Shown: positions 24,132 to 34,903 of the stretch, in pieces
Numbering within the stretch: the first letter of the stretch is position 1
Layout: every line of letters begins with the position of its first letter
Assembly: GCA_019059635.1 (NCBI GenBank)
Contig: JAGVRJ010000013.1
Location: 496,001-560,000, forward strand
Reading direction: 5' to 3'
Length of the DNA stretch: 64,000 nucleotides
Origin: Proales similis
Taxonomy: Eukaryota > Rotifera > Eurotatoria > Ploima > Proalidae
Program-made: the position numbers and the translations under genes
The notes under the pieces: model-generated
Told to the model about the DNA's origin: nothing
The model's database searches: none
The model's input: only the letters and a program-made list of their open reading frames with translations

Positions 24132-26066
24132 ATGGCAAGTAGAGGAAAATCGGAAATTCAAGACAAAATCTTGCATGTACGAAATGCTCAAGATCGTAAA
24201 GAGAGTCTGTTTAAAGGGCAATATTTCGATGGTTTAAAAGAACAGTGCCTTCGGAGTCGGGCACTTTTTGAGGATCCAATGTTTCCAGCTTCTCGTCACA
24301 GTATTTTCTACACTCGAGAGGTTCCTAACGGAATTGAATGGCGTAGACCGCATGAATTAGTGTCCAAGCCCCATTTCTTTTTTGATCGGGTTCAAGCAGC
24401 CGACTTGGATCAAGGCTACTTGGGTAACTGTAAGTTGGTCAAAATGCTTTAATATTAAGTACTCTATTCACTCAAGAACAATGTAACCATTTCCTAAGGC
24501 TGGTTTATCGCTGGCTGCGCAGCTATTGTATCAGTCCCCGAAGTTTTTGAAAACGTAGTTCCTAAAGATCAGTCTTTTGATGATTCATATGCAGGAATAT
24601 TTCATTTTCGGTTCTGGTATTATGGTGATTGGGTGGATGTTGTTATCGATGATAGACTCCCGGTCAATAATGGAAAACTTTTATTTTGCAGCAATAAACA
24701 AGAGCCTTCGGAATTCTGGGCTGCTTTGTTAGAAAAAGCTTATGCCAAATTATGTGGCTGTTATGAAAATCTCGATGGTGGGAGTACCACAGATGCCCTT
24801 GTTGATATGACTGGTGGAATCCAAGAAGTATTCGATTTACGTCAAATGAGAAACATCAATCAAAAAGAAGAGATATGGAATGTTTTAGTAAACAGCAGAA
24901 AACACAAATCATTGATCGGAACTAGCATAAATGCTGATCCTCGCATAAGAGAAGCCCGTCTTACTAACGGTCTGGTAATGGGACATGCATATACAGTGAC
25001 CCGCATTGCCTGCCTTGAAATATATTCTCGTGAAATACGCTTAATTCGACTTCGCAACCCCTGGGGAAATGATGTCGAGTGGAAGGGCCGATGGTCAGAC
25101 AGCTCTTACGTATGGAATAGCCTTTCAGATGATGTAAAAGAGGCGCTTGATTATCTTCGGCTCTCAGATGGGGAGTTCTGGATGGATTTTGAAGATTTTT
25201 ACAGAAATTTTGAGACAATTGAATTGTGCAATTTGACACCTGACATTTATTCCTCTAAATCTGGTTTAAACAATAGTTTGGATAAAAACTTGAAACAGCC
25301 AAAGATTACTTGGAAACTAACTGCTTACCACGGAGAATGGAATCCCGGAGTATCAAGTGGTGGATCTGGTATCAATCGCGATCCTTCTTTCTGGACTAAT
25401 CCACAGTTTTTGTTTAAAATCAAAGATGTTGACCCAGAAGATTTTGGAAACCAAGCAACCGTTATTATTTCACTTTTGCAAAAATACACCCGAGAGAAGC
25501 GAGTTAAAAATGATGGCGTAGCTTGTGAAGAGTTTATTCAGTTCAGGCTATACCGTATTTTATCAGAGAGTGATTTTGAAATGGCAAAGACTAAAGGACA
25601 AAAATTATATGCAAATCAACTAGAGAGAGTGGGCGCATCAGGCCCATACATAAATCTCAGAGAGGTAACCCATCGTTTCTATATTTCTCCAGGCAATTAC
25701 ATAGTCATACCGAGTTGCTACGACAAAAATATAAGCGGAGAGTTCCTTTTACGCATTTATACGGAAATCCCAATTGAAGATCAGAATTGTATGGTTCTTA
25801 AAAAGCGAAAAGAGCATTTGGATGATAAGGACAAATTCTTTTATCATCCTAATTCTATCAAAGATATTTTTGATAATTCGTCTTATTTACTCAGAAGTAA
25901 TAAGGATCAGCTTTCAAAAATAGCACACGACCAAGATCTGGCAAAAGAGGCTAAAATTTTATCGAGTTTTTCTTACTTAGGTGACTCCTCATATGTCGCG
26001 CAGTGTAATTCATATGAAGAAAAATATGACATTTTTTCCCGACTAAATGTACATCATAAGCTCTGA
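24132..26066 (+). CDS. Calpain, catalytically intact, without penta-EF-hand domain
   Basis: Calcium-dependent cytosolic cysteine protease. Exons 24132-24429 and 24499-26066 (69-bp intron) give 621 aa. The CysPc domain spans roughly residues 45-345. The active-site Cys is in QGYLGNCWFIAG, its codon split by the intron; His is in GLVMGHAYTVTRI and Asn in RLRNPWGN, so the triad is complete. Domain III (C2-like) follows at about 360-515 (GEWNPGVSSGGSG, FWTNPQFLFKI, SPGNYIVIPS, GEFLLRIYTE). The last 100 residues are charged and show no EF-hand or C2 domain, so this is an atypical calpain. The ATG lies one base after CTTTCAAATACAG, a good 3' splice-site sequence, pointing to a 5' UTR intron or trans-splicing. 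Confidence 0.95.
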
Positions 26067-26367
26067 AAAATGTTTAATTATAATATTTATCACGATTTAA
26101 AGTAAACTAAATAAAAGCTTCACTGTTTTTATTTAAGGATTTTAAGATATTAAGCACTAAAAAAGGAGGTTTGGAGAAATCTGTTCTTTTTCATCTTTTC
26201 TTAGTTGAATAAAATTAATCACTACAGTTTATCTTTTCAATAGAAATACCCTGCCTTAACAGTTTAGTAAATCTACATCATTAAGCCATGATATTTCTCA
26301 TTCAAAATATCAAAGTCCGACAAACTTTCTTAAGTATTGCTTCATTTTCGAGAAGCAATTACTTTCC
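26067..26367. other. Convergent intergenic region
   Basis: 3' ends of calpain (+) and a secreted-protein gene (-) face each other here. AATAAA is at about 26110 and AATAAAA at about 26208. No other feature seen. Confidence 0.6.
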
Positions 26368-27108
26368 TCATCCTCCAGGTCGCTGATAGTAATTGTAATG
26401 ATAATTTCCTCGTGTAGTGGTAGAGTACGATTTAGTGGTTGTTGCGGGTCTATATTCTGAATAAGCGACGTTATTTTTATCGTTTGTTTTACACTCGATA
26501 GGGGCATCATATTCCTTAAAAAATGCGCTCGGATGTCTTATAAATTCTAATATTTTGTCGCAATCTCGGTGCCGTGCAAAAAGCTTCACTACTTCTCTTA
26601 TCGAAAAAAGACTTCTAGTAAGCGTGTTTCGGTAATAATCATAGGATATAACTTGATCAATATCGTTTGAAAAGTGCCAGACTTGATCATTTCTGTTACA
26701 TTTTCCACTTTGCGTGAGCTCGGTCAATGTAGCAGGGGACAAACTTATCTGTGCCTTACCTATTCCAATATATTTTGGATTCTTACAATCAAATACTGGA
26801 AACGCATAGGCACCCCCGAGGGAAGAAAGCATTTGTTCAATTATGAAGTTTTGATCTTTACTTACTAAAAACTCGATTCTCTGACGAATTGAATTAATCT
26901 CTTGCTCTCGCGCCTGAAAGCCATTTTTTGTTCTGACGGAAACTGTCTTGGTTCTTTTATCTCTGAGATTTCTGTTTTGATCATTTATTTGAATGACTTT
27001 TTTAAAGCTTTTTGACATTTCTTCATCGAATGATCTCTCAAAGGCGGAGAGACAACTCAGGATTAGAAATAAAATGAATGTGATGAATTTCGCCTCAATT
27101 GTGACCAT
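26368..27108 (-). CDS. Secreted 4-Cys protein, unknown family (paralogue 1)
   Basis: Single exon. The first ATG in frame is at 27255, but the ATG at 27108 begins a clear signal peptide (MVTIEAKFITFILFLILSCLSA), so I choose it: 246 aa. After the signal come a basic, Gln/Arg-rich segment and a region with four cysteines in the frame VFDCKNP, GKCNRNDQVWHF, HRDCDKILEFIRHPS, PIEC. A Tyr/Thr-rich tail ends YYQRPGG. The neighbouring gene at 27387-28178 shares the FDC, WHF, IREV/IGEV, HPS and P-EC landmarks and the RPGG end, so they are tandem duplicates. I do not recognise the family. The product is probably extracellular or in a secretory granule (inference from the signal peptide). Confidence 0.72.
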   Translation of the reverse strand: MVTIEAKFITFILFLILSCLSAFERSFDEEMSKSFKKVIQINDQNRNLRDKRTKTVSVRTKNGFQAREQEINSIRQRIEFLVSKDQNFIIEQMLSSLGGAYAFPVFDCKNPKYIGIGKAQISLSPATLTELTQSGKCNRNDQVWHFSNDIDQVISYDYYRNTLTRSLFSIREVVKLFARHRDCDKILEFIRHPSAFFKEYDAPIECKTNDKNNVAYSEYRPATTTKSYSTTTRGNYHYNYYQRPGG

Positions 27109-27386
27109 TGCTTTTGCCTTGGGTCTCGATGTCAGGAAAGAAGTATATCTATCATGAAATAAAGCATTTATTCCAGAGACAAAGAATTGAAAGAATAAAA
27201 GCGCCAAAGTGTCTATAGCTTTTATTAGATTAGATGTAAAAATCAAAAAATACATCGTTCACTGAGTTCAGATATTCGCCCTTGCTAAGGAGCATTTTAG
27301 GTCAAATTTCTTCATTTCAGTGAGTTTTTAGAAAAGGTTCTCTTTATCCTTTTTCTGGTCTCATATTTCACCAGGTTTTACTTTCC

Positions 27387-28178
27387 TCATCCTCCCGGTC
27401 GACAATTTTGGTAGTAACCTTGTTGAAAATAGTATGGTCGCTGGAAGTTCTGGTAAAAGTATGGGTAAGCTTTGCTAAAATTAGCTCAACGGCTTTAAGA
27501 TTTTGACCATTTTAAGCTACCTTTTAAATTCGTATCATCTTCTCCTTTTTTTGGATCTGAACATTCAGATGGTTTTTTAAAATGACTAAGATAGATACTT
27601 GGATGATGAATATGAATTAAAAACTCTTTGCACAACTTCAGTTCTTCAACTATTTTAAAAACTTCGCCTATTGGATAAATGCTATTGCTTAGATCAGCCT
27701 TTTCCACATCAAAAGTGCTAATATAAGTTTGGTTGCCTTCGAAATGCCATAAATTATCGGTGTTCAAACATCTGTCCGTTGCTTTAAGTATCTTAGTTAA
27801 ATTTCGATTCAATCTTACTTTTCGGTTTTTATGATTCAAATAACTAGGAAAGTGGCAATCAAATAAAACATATTCATGTCCGTTTCCAATGTGTTGTTTA
27901 ATTTTTTCAACAATCAATTTGTTGCCCTTTTGTTTCTGAAGCCTGTTCAGTTTTTCAATAAATTTTTCCAGCTTTGAAGCCGGAAAGGGATGGCTTTTAG
28001 TTAAGTCTTGTTTATCTTTTTCGATGTCTGTCAGTTTCGTTGGGTTACTAGTTTTACGCCTTGCTTGATTGGTTTTGGATGGATCTTGGATATGCTTACT
28101 TCTTAACAAATTACTGGCTGAAATACATCTCTCGATGATAAGGATTAAGAAAAAGCCAAAAAATAATGGTAATTTCAT
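27387..28178 (-). CDS. Secreted 4-Cys protein, unknown family (paralogue 2)
   Basis: Signal peptide MKLPLFFGFFLILIIERCISA at the start, then a Lys-rich linker and the paralogue core VFDC/LFDCHFP, RCLNTDNLWHF, SIYPIGEVFKI, LCKEFLIHIHHPS, KPSEC. The continuous frame stops at 27495 (KWSKS). A Tyr/Gln-rich tail KAYPYFYQNFQRP to YYQNCRPGG is encoded just downstream (27387-27480) and matches paralogue 1 in both protein and DNA, including bases after the stop. A 36-bp intron (AAAG|GTAGC to TTGAG|CTAAT) restores phase but would be shorter than any other here, so the C-terminal structure is unresolved. Function unknown; secretion inferred. Confidence 0.65.
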
Positions 28179-28281
28179 ATTTAAAGACTCTTAGATAACC
28201 ATTCGACATAACTTTAAATTTTATTATTTAATCTAATTTACTAATTAAATTATTTTTTTCAGAAGAAAAATCCAGACCAGT

Positions 28282-28913
28282 TCATTGGTCAAAAGACTGT
28301 TCATATTTTTCTGAGCTAGAAGCGGTTGGCTCAGTTGAAGCCCAGTCATGTCCTTGTTTTTTTCTCAGTCTTGTTCTTAAGTTGAGAAGTGATTCAATTG
28401 GGACGTTATAGCTCTTAGACCTCTTTTCTTTAGAAAACGATCCATTTCGAGCCTTTTTCTTTCTTCTAGACATCTTTTCGACATGATTTTTCCCAGTTTG
28501 AATTCGATGCTTTAAACGATTGACTTCTGTTACAGTCAAACCTTTATCTGGATTTAATTTCTCGTTAAACATACAAAAATTTCTAAAATCAACAAACACT
28601 TACCATCATTTTCAATAACTTCGATCTTGTCGCTATCATGGATTTGAGAAGAAATTGTGGTTGCTCCAGTGATGTTCTCATTCTTATCGTTCGTTAACTT
28701 CTTTTTTATCTTTCCTAAAGCGAACTTAAGTTTTTCCCTGTCATTTTGTAAATTATTTTCAGCCGTTCTTCTCTCTTTAAGGCTCTCCTCATTTACATCT
28801 GCTTCATCAGGTTCAAGCGATTCCAACTCAACTGGGTTCTTTACAGTTCTTGCTTTCGCTACGATAAAAATAGTAAAAATCAAAGCAATTTTGATGGTAG
28901 AGAAAAATCCCAT
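28282..28913 (-). CDS. Secreted, highly basic protein of unknown function
   Basis: Exons 28604-28913 and 28282-28547 join in phase across a 56-bp intron to give 191 aa. The N-terminus MGFFSTIKIALIFTIFIVAKA is a signal peptide, and the mature part starts RTVKNPVE. It is acidic first (ELESLEPDEADVNEE) and strongly basic later (KMSRRKKKARNGS, KEKRSKS). Dibasic sites are frequent, so proteolytic processing is conceivable. No cysteine framework and no detectable similarity to the two adjacent secreted paralogues, although it shares their strand and signal peptide. The start at 28913 is the first ATG; upstream is TTG. I do not recognise it. Confidence 0.6.
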
Positions 28914-29120
28914 TTTCAACAAGCTCTTGATTGATTAGTTCACTAGCATTTTGCTAGGAAGATAAAAAGTTTATGTACTTTTACTAATTTCATTACTTTC
29001 TTTAATTTGATTTGTTTGCACCCTTGAATCAAGGCGTCGAATCAAATTATATCGATATTTAAAGACTAGAAACTAACATCCAAACGCTTCAAGCAGTCGG
29101 TTCTAACTGATTTTATTTAG

Positions 29121-30029
29121 TCAAGTTCGAATCCCTGCTTGGAAAAAACACTTGGTTAGTTCGCCTATGGTAGTTGATTCTGATTCTCGAGTTTGCCCAA
29201 TGTTCCATTCCCGTGAACTCATAACACATTTTTTTAACGGCACCTGATCATTTTTAATTGAGCTGTCCTTTTCATTCATGCTACTCATTACACTGGAAGG
29301 ATTTGATAGAAAGTATGTTGATTTTGACTTTCCAAATGTAGTTTTGATATCCTTTGTATTATTATTATTATTGGTATCATCTAATGGTAGTATGCCATAG
29401 ACATTAAGACGAGATCCTTTTTCAGAGTTTTTACTCTTTGATATTGACGATTCGCTGTGGTTAAAGCCACTTTTTGTTTTTAAGAATAAGTGCGCTTCGC
29501 TTATTTTTGACTGGCTTGTATAGCGAGGAGTTACTTTCTGACTTGAAAATTCCAGTCTTGAGCTATTTTGATTTGATTTCCAACAATGGGCCATTCTCAA
29601 AAGTTTCTGCTGTGTGTTCATATTTTCGTTTTTTGACTCCAACATAGAGGATGAAGGCTTAAGGTCAATAAAGTTCAAAGCATCTTGGGTTGTTTTGTCT
29701 GTTCTTGTAGCTCGTTTGCTGATTCTAATATTTTTTTGAGGCGGAGAATAAAATTGTTTCGTTAAGCAACTAGCAGCCATTTGCAGTTTTTTTGAGGATG
29801 CTTCACTCGCATTATTATGAGAGGAACTAAATTTGCTAGCGTATTCCAGCTGTTTAGCCTCTTGATTCAAACTTCTCATAGTTTCAAACCTTCGTAGCTT
29901 TGTTTGTGGGATGTAAAAATGATTCATTACATGACGACTAGGAAGGATATGACTGGCCATGTCGTTGCTGTTCTCAGTCTCATTTAAATCTGAAAACAGA
30001 GATGTAGTTCTCTTCGATATACGGCTCAT
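29121..30029 (-). CDS. Unknown Ser/Asn-rich, probably disordered protein
   Basis: Uninterrupted 302-codon frame, MSRISKRTTSLFSD to QAGIRT. Rich in Ser, Asn, Lys and Thr, with an Asn run near residue 215. No signal peptide, membrane segment or domain that I recognise. Short segments such as SHILPSRHVMNHFYIPQTKLRRFETMRS look more conserved in character than the rest. The length of the frame in AT-rich DNA argues that it is real. It is divergent from RBM19 (ATG at 31045). Confidence 0.6.
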   Translation of the reverse strand: MSRISKRTTSLFSDLNETENSNDMASHILPSRHVMNHFYIPQTKLRRFETMRSLNQEAKQLEYASKFSSSHNNASEASSKKLQMAASCLTKQFYSPPQKNIRISKRATRTDKTTQDALNFIDLKPSSSMLESKNENMNTQQKLLRMAHCWKSNQNSSRLEFSSQKVTPRYTSQSKISEAHLFLKTKSGFNHSESSISKSKNSEKGSRLNVYGILPLDDTNNNNNTKDIKTTFGKSKSTYFLSNPSSVMSSMNEKDSSIKNDQVPLKKCVMSSREWNIGQTRESESTTIGELTKCFFQAGIRT

Positions 30030-31044
30030 TTGTTAGGTCCTTTTTGAGTTATTTCGCCTCGGATGGTCATGTCTAATAAAAAAAAAAAAAGATAAATTTT
30101 GCTATTTAATGTGCTGGGTAGCTAAAAAGTTTGTTTTTTTATCAATACTGGTGTGATTAAATGTAAATTATGCCTTTAAAATGACCATGGTTCCAGCATT
30201 TTAAGCTCATGAATTCACACCGCTTCAATAATGGCATTTAATTTGAGCATTTTTACTTAATTTATTTGATTAGTTTATTACGGCTAATTTTTTACTTAAG
30301 CATTCAGATTTTAACTTAAACTTATACTTGTAGCTCACATTTGCCGTTTGCTTATGACGCTTTATAAAAAGCTTTTTCAGTTTCTCTAATTGGGCATAAA
30401 GCTGAAATGAGGATCGAGGACTCTTAATTGCACGTTTGCTAACCTTATTCTAAAGTGAAATTTCGGTCGCCTGGATATTAGCTTGGCTAGCCGTTCTTTG
30501 TTTTCAAACCCACCCTGGGGCATGATTGCGAGATTTTTTCTCGTTCCCATGTTTACCAGACCCTATGATGCAGCTTCAAGGTTTATGCTAGTGTTAGTGA
30601 GGTTTGGGTCTTTAAGAAAAGTTATCATGTCCGAAACAAATCTCCAAACCGCCTCTTTATAATTTTTTTCCTAGTTCAAATTCTCATTTTATAAAAGCCT
30701 TCGAAGTTCGAACTCATCAAATATCTACAGATAAATCCGAGTTTAAGGAAAATATTATATAAGAGTTTATAATATTCAATCGAATAGGAAGGAAGTCTAG
30801 GAAAATTTCACTGAGTATAAAATATGTATCTTTATTTTAAATATTTGTTTCATTATCTATTTATTAAGTTCAATTTAATAGTAAAAGAAAATTTCCATAA
30901 AGACTAAAACATAAACTTCATATATATTGTTTATGCATTTTTTCTTGATAATAGTTGTTTTAATTCAACAAGCCATGTGGAAATATGATGATATTTTGAA
31001 AAAAACAACTAATTTTTTCGACCAAGTCAGGTGAATTTTTGATC
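30030..31044. other. Intergenic region between divergent genes
   Basis: About 1 kb of AT-rich DNA between the Ser/Asn-rich gene (-) and RBM19 (+). It should hold both promoters, but I see no TATA box or repeat that stands out. A short minus-strand frame at 30960-31160 covers RBM19 exon 1 and is spurious. Confidence 0.5.
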
Positions 31045-33495
31045 ATGTCTTCACGGATCATTGTTAAAAACTTGCCCAAAAAGGTAATATAAACCCATCT
31101 GAATCTGCAGCTTATAATTTTTTTTCGGAATAGATCACCAATGAGAAATTCAAAGATCATTTTGCTAAAATGGGTATCGTTACGGATGCCACACTTAAAT
31201 TCAGCAAGGATGGAAAATTTCGTCAGTTTGGTTTCATTGGATACAAAACAGAAGAGGAGGCTCAGAAAGCCGTTGAATATTATAACAACTCGTTCATCGA
31301 TACTTCCAAGTTAGTTGTAAGTCGATTTCATTCTGTCTAGTTGAAAGCTTTAAATACAAATCAAATTCGAGGTGGAATTTTGTAAGCCTTTAAAAGACAC
31401 AAGTCGACCAAAATCTTGGAGCAAACATTCAATAGACAAAGCTCCAATTAAAAAAGATTTAAATATGATTTCCTCTTCGACTGATAATAACCCGAAATGT
31501 CTCAAAGAAGGAAAATTTCGAAAGCTTTTAGGTTCTCTGGCAGAAGATGAAGATTTTAAAAATTTTGTTAATGCCACCAAATCCATCAAGTCAAAGGAAA
31601 GCATTTGGAAAGATCACATTAAACTTGATTCCGATTATGATATACAATCAATGATAAATAGGTGTGAAGAGGCTAAAATTGATACGAATAAGGAAATAAT
31701 ACCTAAATCTTTCAGAAGTGAAAGTGACGAGAAGCAAAAAGAAATTGAAGATGAAATTGATTTCGAAAATGGTCGTCTTTTCATCCGAAATCTTTGCTTT
31801 TCTTGCAAGGAAGAAGATTTAGAGAAGCTATTTGAACCTTTCGGGCCACTTGTTGAAGTTTCAATGCCAATTGACAGCTTTAGCAAACAACCAAAAGGAT
31901 ACGCTTACGTGACTTGCATGTTTCCTGAAAAAGCCATTAAGGCTTTTAACGAACTTGATGGATCAATATTTCAGGGAAGGATGCTTCATATCATTCCAGC
32001 AAAAAGTAAAAGGGAAAAAGATAATCAAGAAGAAGAGCAGAATTTTAAGATGAAAAAAGAGAAGGAAGAGAAGAAAAAAGCTCAGTCAAGTTACAACTGG
32101 AATACACTTTTCATCAATCAGAACTCAATAGCTAATTTGATGGCGTCTAGGTATAGCGTTGATAAGAGCAAATTGTTTGATGTTCATTCAACAAAGAAAG
32201 AGTCGATCGCGGTTAAATTGGCAGTTGGCGAGACTCAAATTGTTAATGAGATTCGCACTTTTCTCATCAATAACGGAGTTAAGTTGAACGCTTTGAATGA
32301 GAAAAATACAGAGCGAAGCAAGAATGTTATTTTGCTTAAAAACTTGCCAGATAACACCAAAGAAAAAGAAATTCACGATTTATTCGAGAAGCAAAAAGTA
32401 AATGGTTCAATTAAAAGACTTGTTATGCCAGAATTCGGAATTGCAGCTATAGTAGAATTCCATGAGAGACAAGAAGCACGGGATGCATTTAAAAAGCTTG
32501 CTTACAGAAAATTTAAGAACGTTCCTCTCTATTTAGAATGGGCTCCGGTTGACATATTTGAAAAAGATCCTACCCGCCAAAAAATTGCAGAGAATAACAA
32601 GGTAACTTCATATTATTTAGTGTTTTTTTACAAAACCCAAAAAATTTAAGCGAAGAATGAAAATCAACAGGAACAACAAGTCGAGAAGGATCAAGGAAAA
32701 AATCATAAAGACGACCAAGATAGCTTGGAAAACAATGAACCAAATTCGATTTTGTTTGTTAAGAATTTGAACTTTTTAACTACCGAAGAAGCTTTGCAAG
32801 AAGCTTTTTCTAAAGTTGGAAAATGCAAAGCCACAATCGCTAAAAAGATTGCTCCCAACAAAGAAATTCTTTCAATGGGATACGGTTTTGTAAAATTTTC
32901 AAATTCAACTGCAGCAAAGCAAGCGCTTAAAACTCTGCAGAATCTAGTACTTGATGGACATTCTTTAGAACTTAAGTTTTCCAATCGTACTATCGAGCCA
33001 ATCGAAAATTCAAACAAACGTACACCTTCTTTAAAAAACGTATCCAAATCTTCAAAGATTCTTGTCCGAAATGTGCCTTTTGAGGCCAAAGCAAAGGAGC
33101 TTAAAGAACTTTTTATGGTTTTCGGCGAACTTAAGTATGTGAGGTTACCCAAAAAAGTTGACGGCAATCATCGTGGGTTTGGATTCGTTGACTTTGTTTC
33201 GATTAAAGATGCCGAAAGAGCGTATGAAGCTCTCAGTCAAAGTACTCATTTATATGGAAGGAGGCTTGTTTTAGAATGGGCTCAATCAGAACAAACCCAA
33301 GATGTGGAGCTCTTAAGACTTAAAGAAGAGGAGTTATCAGGTAAGATGTCATGATGAAAAAAATTTCCTCTTAAAATTTAAAGACATATTTAAACTCCAG
33401 GGCCGTCAAATAAAAAAATCAAAAAGTCCAAGTTTCTTGAAGACCTTGGAGTGATCGATGAACAATTCGACGCTCAAAGAAAAGAATCGAGTTAA
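31045..33495 (+). CDS. RBM19: RBM19 / Mrd1, multi-RRM ribosome biogenesis factor
   Basis: Nucleolar RNA-binding protein needed for early pre-rRNA processing and 18S rRNA production. Exons 31045-31083, 31134-31316, 31372-32601, 32671-33340 and 33401-33495 are in phase (introns 50, 55, 69 and 60 bp) and encode 738 aa. RRM1 starts MSSRIIVKNLPKK and continues FRQFGFIGYKTEEEA. Further RRMs start at RLFIRNLCFS, KNVILLKNLPDN, SILFVKNLNFLT and KILVRNVPFEA. The linker conserved in this family (NWNTLFINQNSIANLMA, GETQIVNEIRTFLINNGV) is present. Five RRMs, as in yeast Mrd1; human RBM19 has six, and the missing one is the second. The gene ends GVIDEQFDAQRKESS. RCCD1 starts 135 bp downstream on the same strand. 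Confidence 0.95.
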
Positions 33496-33629
33496 ATGAT
33501 TCAATTAAATAAAATAAAACTTTTAAAATTCAAATTTCTAAATCTTCTATCATCCGAGATCATTTTAAGAAATGAAGCTCTTGTTGGATCTCGTTTTGCG
33601 TGTACCGCAAATAACCTTTGAAAGGATAA

Positions 33630-34715
33630 ATGAGGTTGTTATTTCAGGGTCTTAACATAAAAACTAAATGTTCCGAGGAGAAAGTGATCTTACTAAATGA
33701 TGGTTTTAATCCCCAGAAAGTTTACTGCACGGTAGATTCAATATATATTCTCAATGATAATTCTTGTTTCTATGTGAACCCGGTTAATGGAATCATAGAT
33801 AAAGTCGAGCTTAAGAGCGGCAAAATATTAGACGCTGGTGCCAATACGAATTTTTTTTGGTGCCTCAGCTTTTCCGAAAATAAAATTCAATCTGGTCTAG
33901 ATTTGAACAGGATCGTTTACGGCCAAGTGGATAAATGTTACAACCTAGATCTATTGTATCGAGAAGGGTATATTCTGGCAGTGACTGATATAAACTTATA
34001 TTTATTCATGAGCACTATGAAAGGCGTTTTCTGTGTTTTTCAGCTTAAAAGCCTAAACGATATAAATGAGAGCATCAAGAACGAAGAAGTCAAATTGCAG
34101 GAGAACGCTTTGGGACTAGTTGATATTGGCAACACATTAATAAAGGAATCAGTCAAGAACATTTGTTGCGGAAAGGAGCATATTCTTTTCCTTACGGAAA
34201 ATGGCGATATTTATTCACTTGGTGTGGGAACTAAAGGCCAATTAGGTCTTTGTGAGATCAGTAATGAGTATTTTCCTAGGAGGATCGATTTAAACAATGC
34301 AAAAATAGTTAAAATTGCAACTGGCGGCTGGCACTCTGCAGCAATTGACAAGAATGGAAACTTGTTCATGTGGGGCTGGAATGCCAATGGACAATTAGGT
34401 TGTAGCCTCAACCAACAAGCTCTTGTGCCAAATCCCATTCGAGTGTCTCCATTTAAGTTTCTTAATAAGGAAGCAGAAAATCCGATCAAAACTGTAGCCA
34501 TGGGTTCCCGTCACTCGGTTTTCCTCACAGTTGAGAATAGCGTTTTTGGAGTAGGATGTAACAAATACGGTCAATTACATGATAGCCCCTTGAAACTTAT
34601 TGAAAATCATTTATCTGATATTCTTGAGCCTGTCAAGATTGGACCCAATATCGAGAGAATTAAGGACGTTTATTGTGGACCTTCTTTTACTCTTATTCTG
34701 TTTGATCCTATATGA
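33630..34715 (+). CDS. RCCD1: RCCD1-like RCC1-repeat protein
   Basis: Single exon, 361 aa. RCC1-type beta-propeller repeats fill the C-terminal half: CCGKEHILFLTENGDIYSLG-GTKGQLG at about 180-210, ATGGWHSAAIDKNGNLFMWGWNANGQLG at about 230-257, AMGSRHSVFLTVENSVFGVGCNKYGQL at about 290-316, and VYCGPSFTLILF at the end. Human RCCD1 (376 aa) has the same layout and the GGWHS and WGWNxxGQL signatures; it partners the demethylase KDM8 and affects chromatin and mitosis. The N-terminal half is poorly conserved, as in the family. The start MRLLFQGLN resembles the family's short N-terminal FGFCGFG-type strand. Lies between RBM19 (135 bp upstream, AATAAA at 33508) and DRC2 (188 bp downstream). Confidence 0.85.
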   Translation: MRLLFQGLNIKTKCSEEKVILLNDGFNPQKVYCTVDSIYILNDNSCFYVNPVNGIIDKVELKSGKILDAGANTNFFWCLSFSENKIQSGLDLNRIVYGQVDKCYNLDLLYREGYILAVTDINLYLFMSTMKGVFCVFQLKSLNDINESIKNEEVKLQENALGLVDIGNTLIKESVKNICCGKEHILFLTENGDIYSLGVGTKGQLGLCEISNEYFPRRIDLNNAKIVKIATGGWHSAAIDKNGNLFMWGWNANGQLGCSLNQQALVPNPIRVSPFKFLNKEAENPIKTVAMGSRHSVFLTVENSVFGVGCNKYGQLHDSPLKLIENHLSDILEPVKIGPNIERIKDVYCGPSFTLILFDPI

Positions 34716-34903
34716 CCCTACCTTATTTTTTAATAACTTGAAATCAAACTTAGTTTTGCTTGAAAAATCAAAACTAACATTTGGTTGCTATAGATACGGA
34801 AAAGATTTTAATTATACTCTGAGTTGCATTCAATAAGCTTGTTAATAAAATAATTCATATTTTCAACTTCAACGCCATAGTTTTAAGATTCTCAGACTGA
34901 AAA

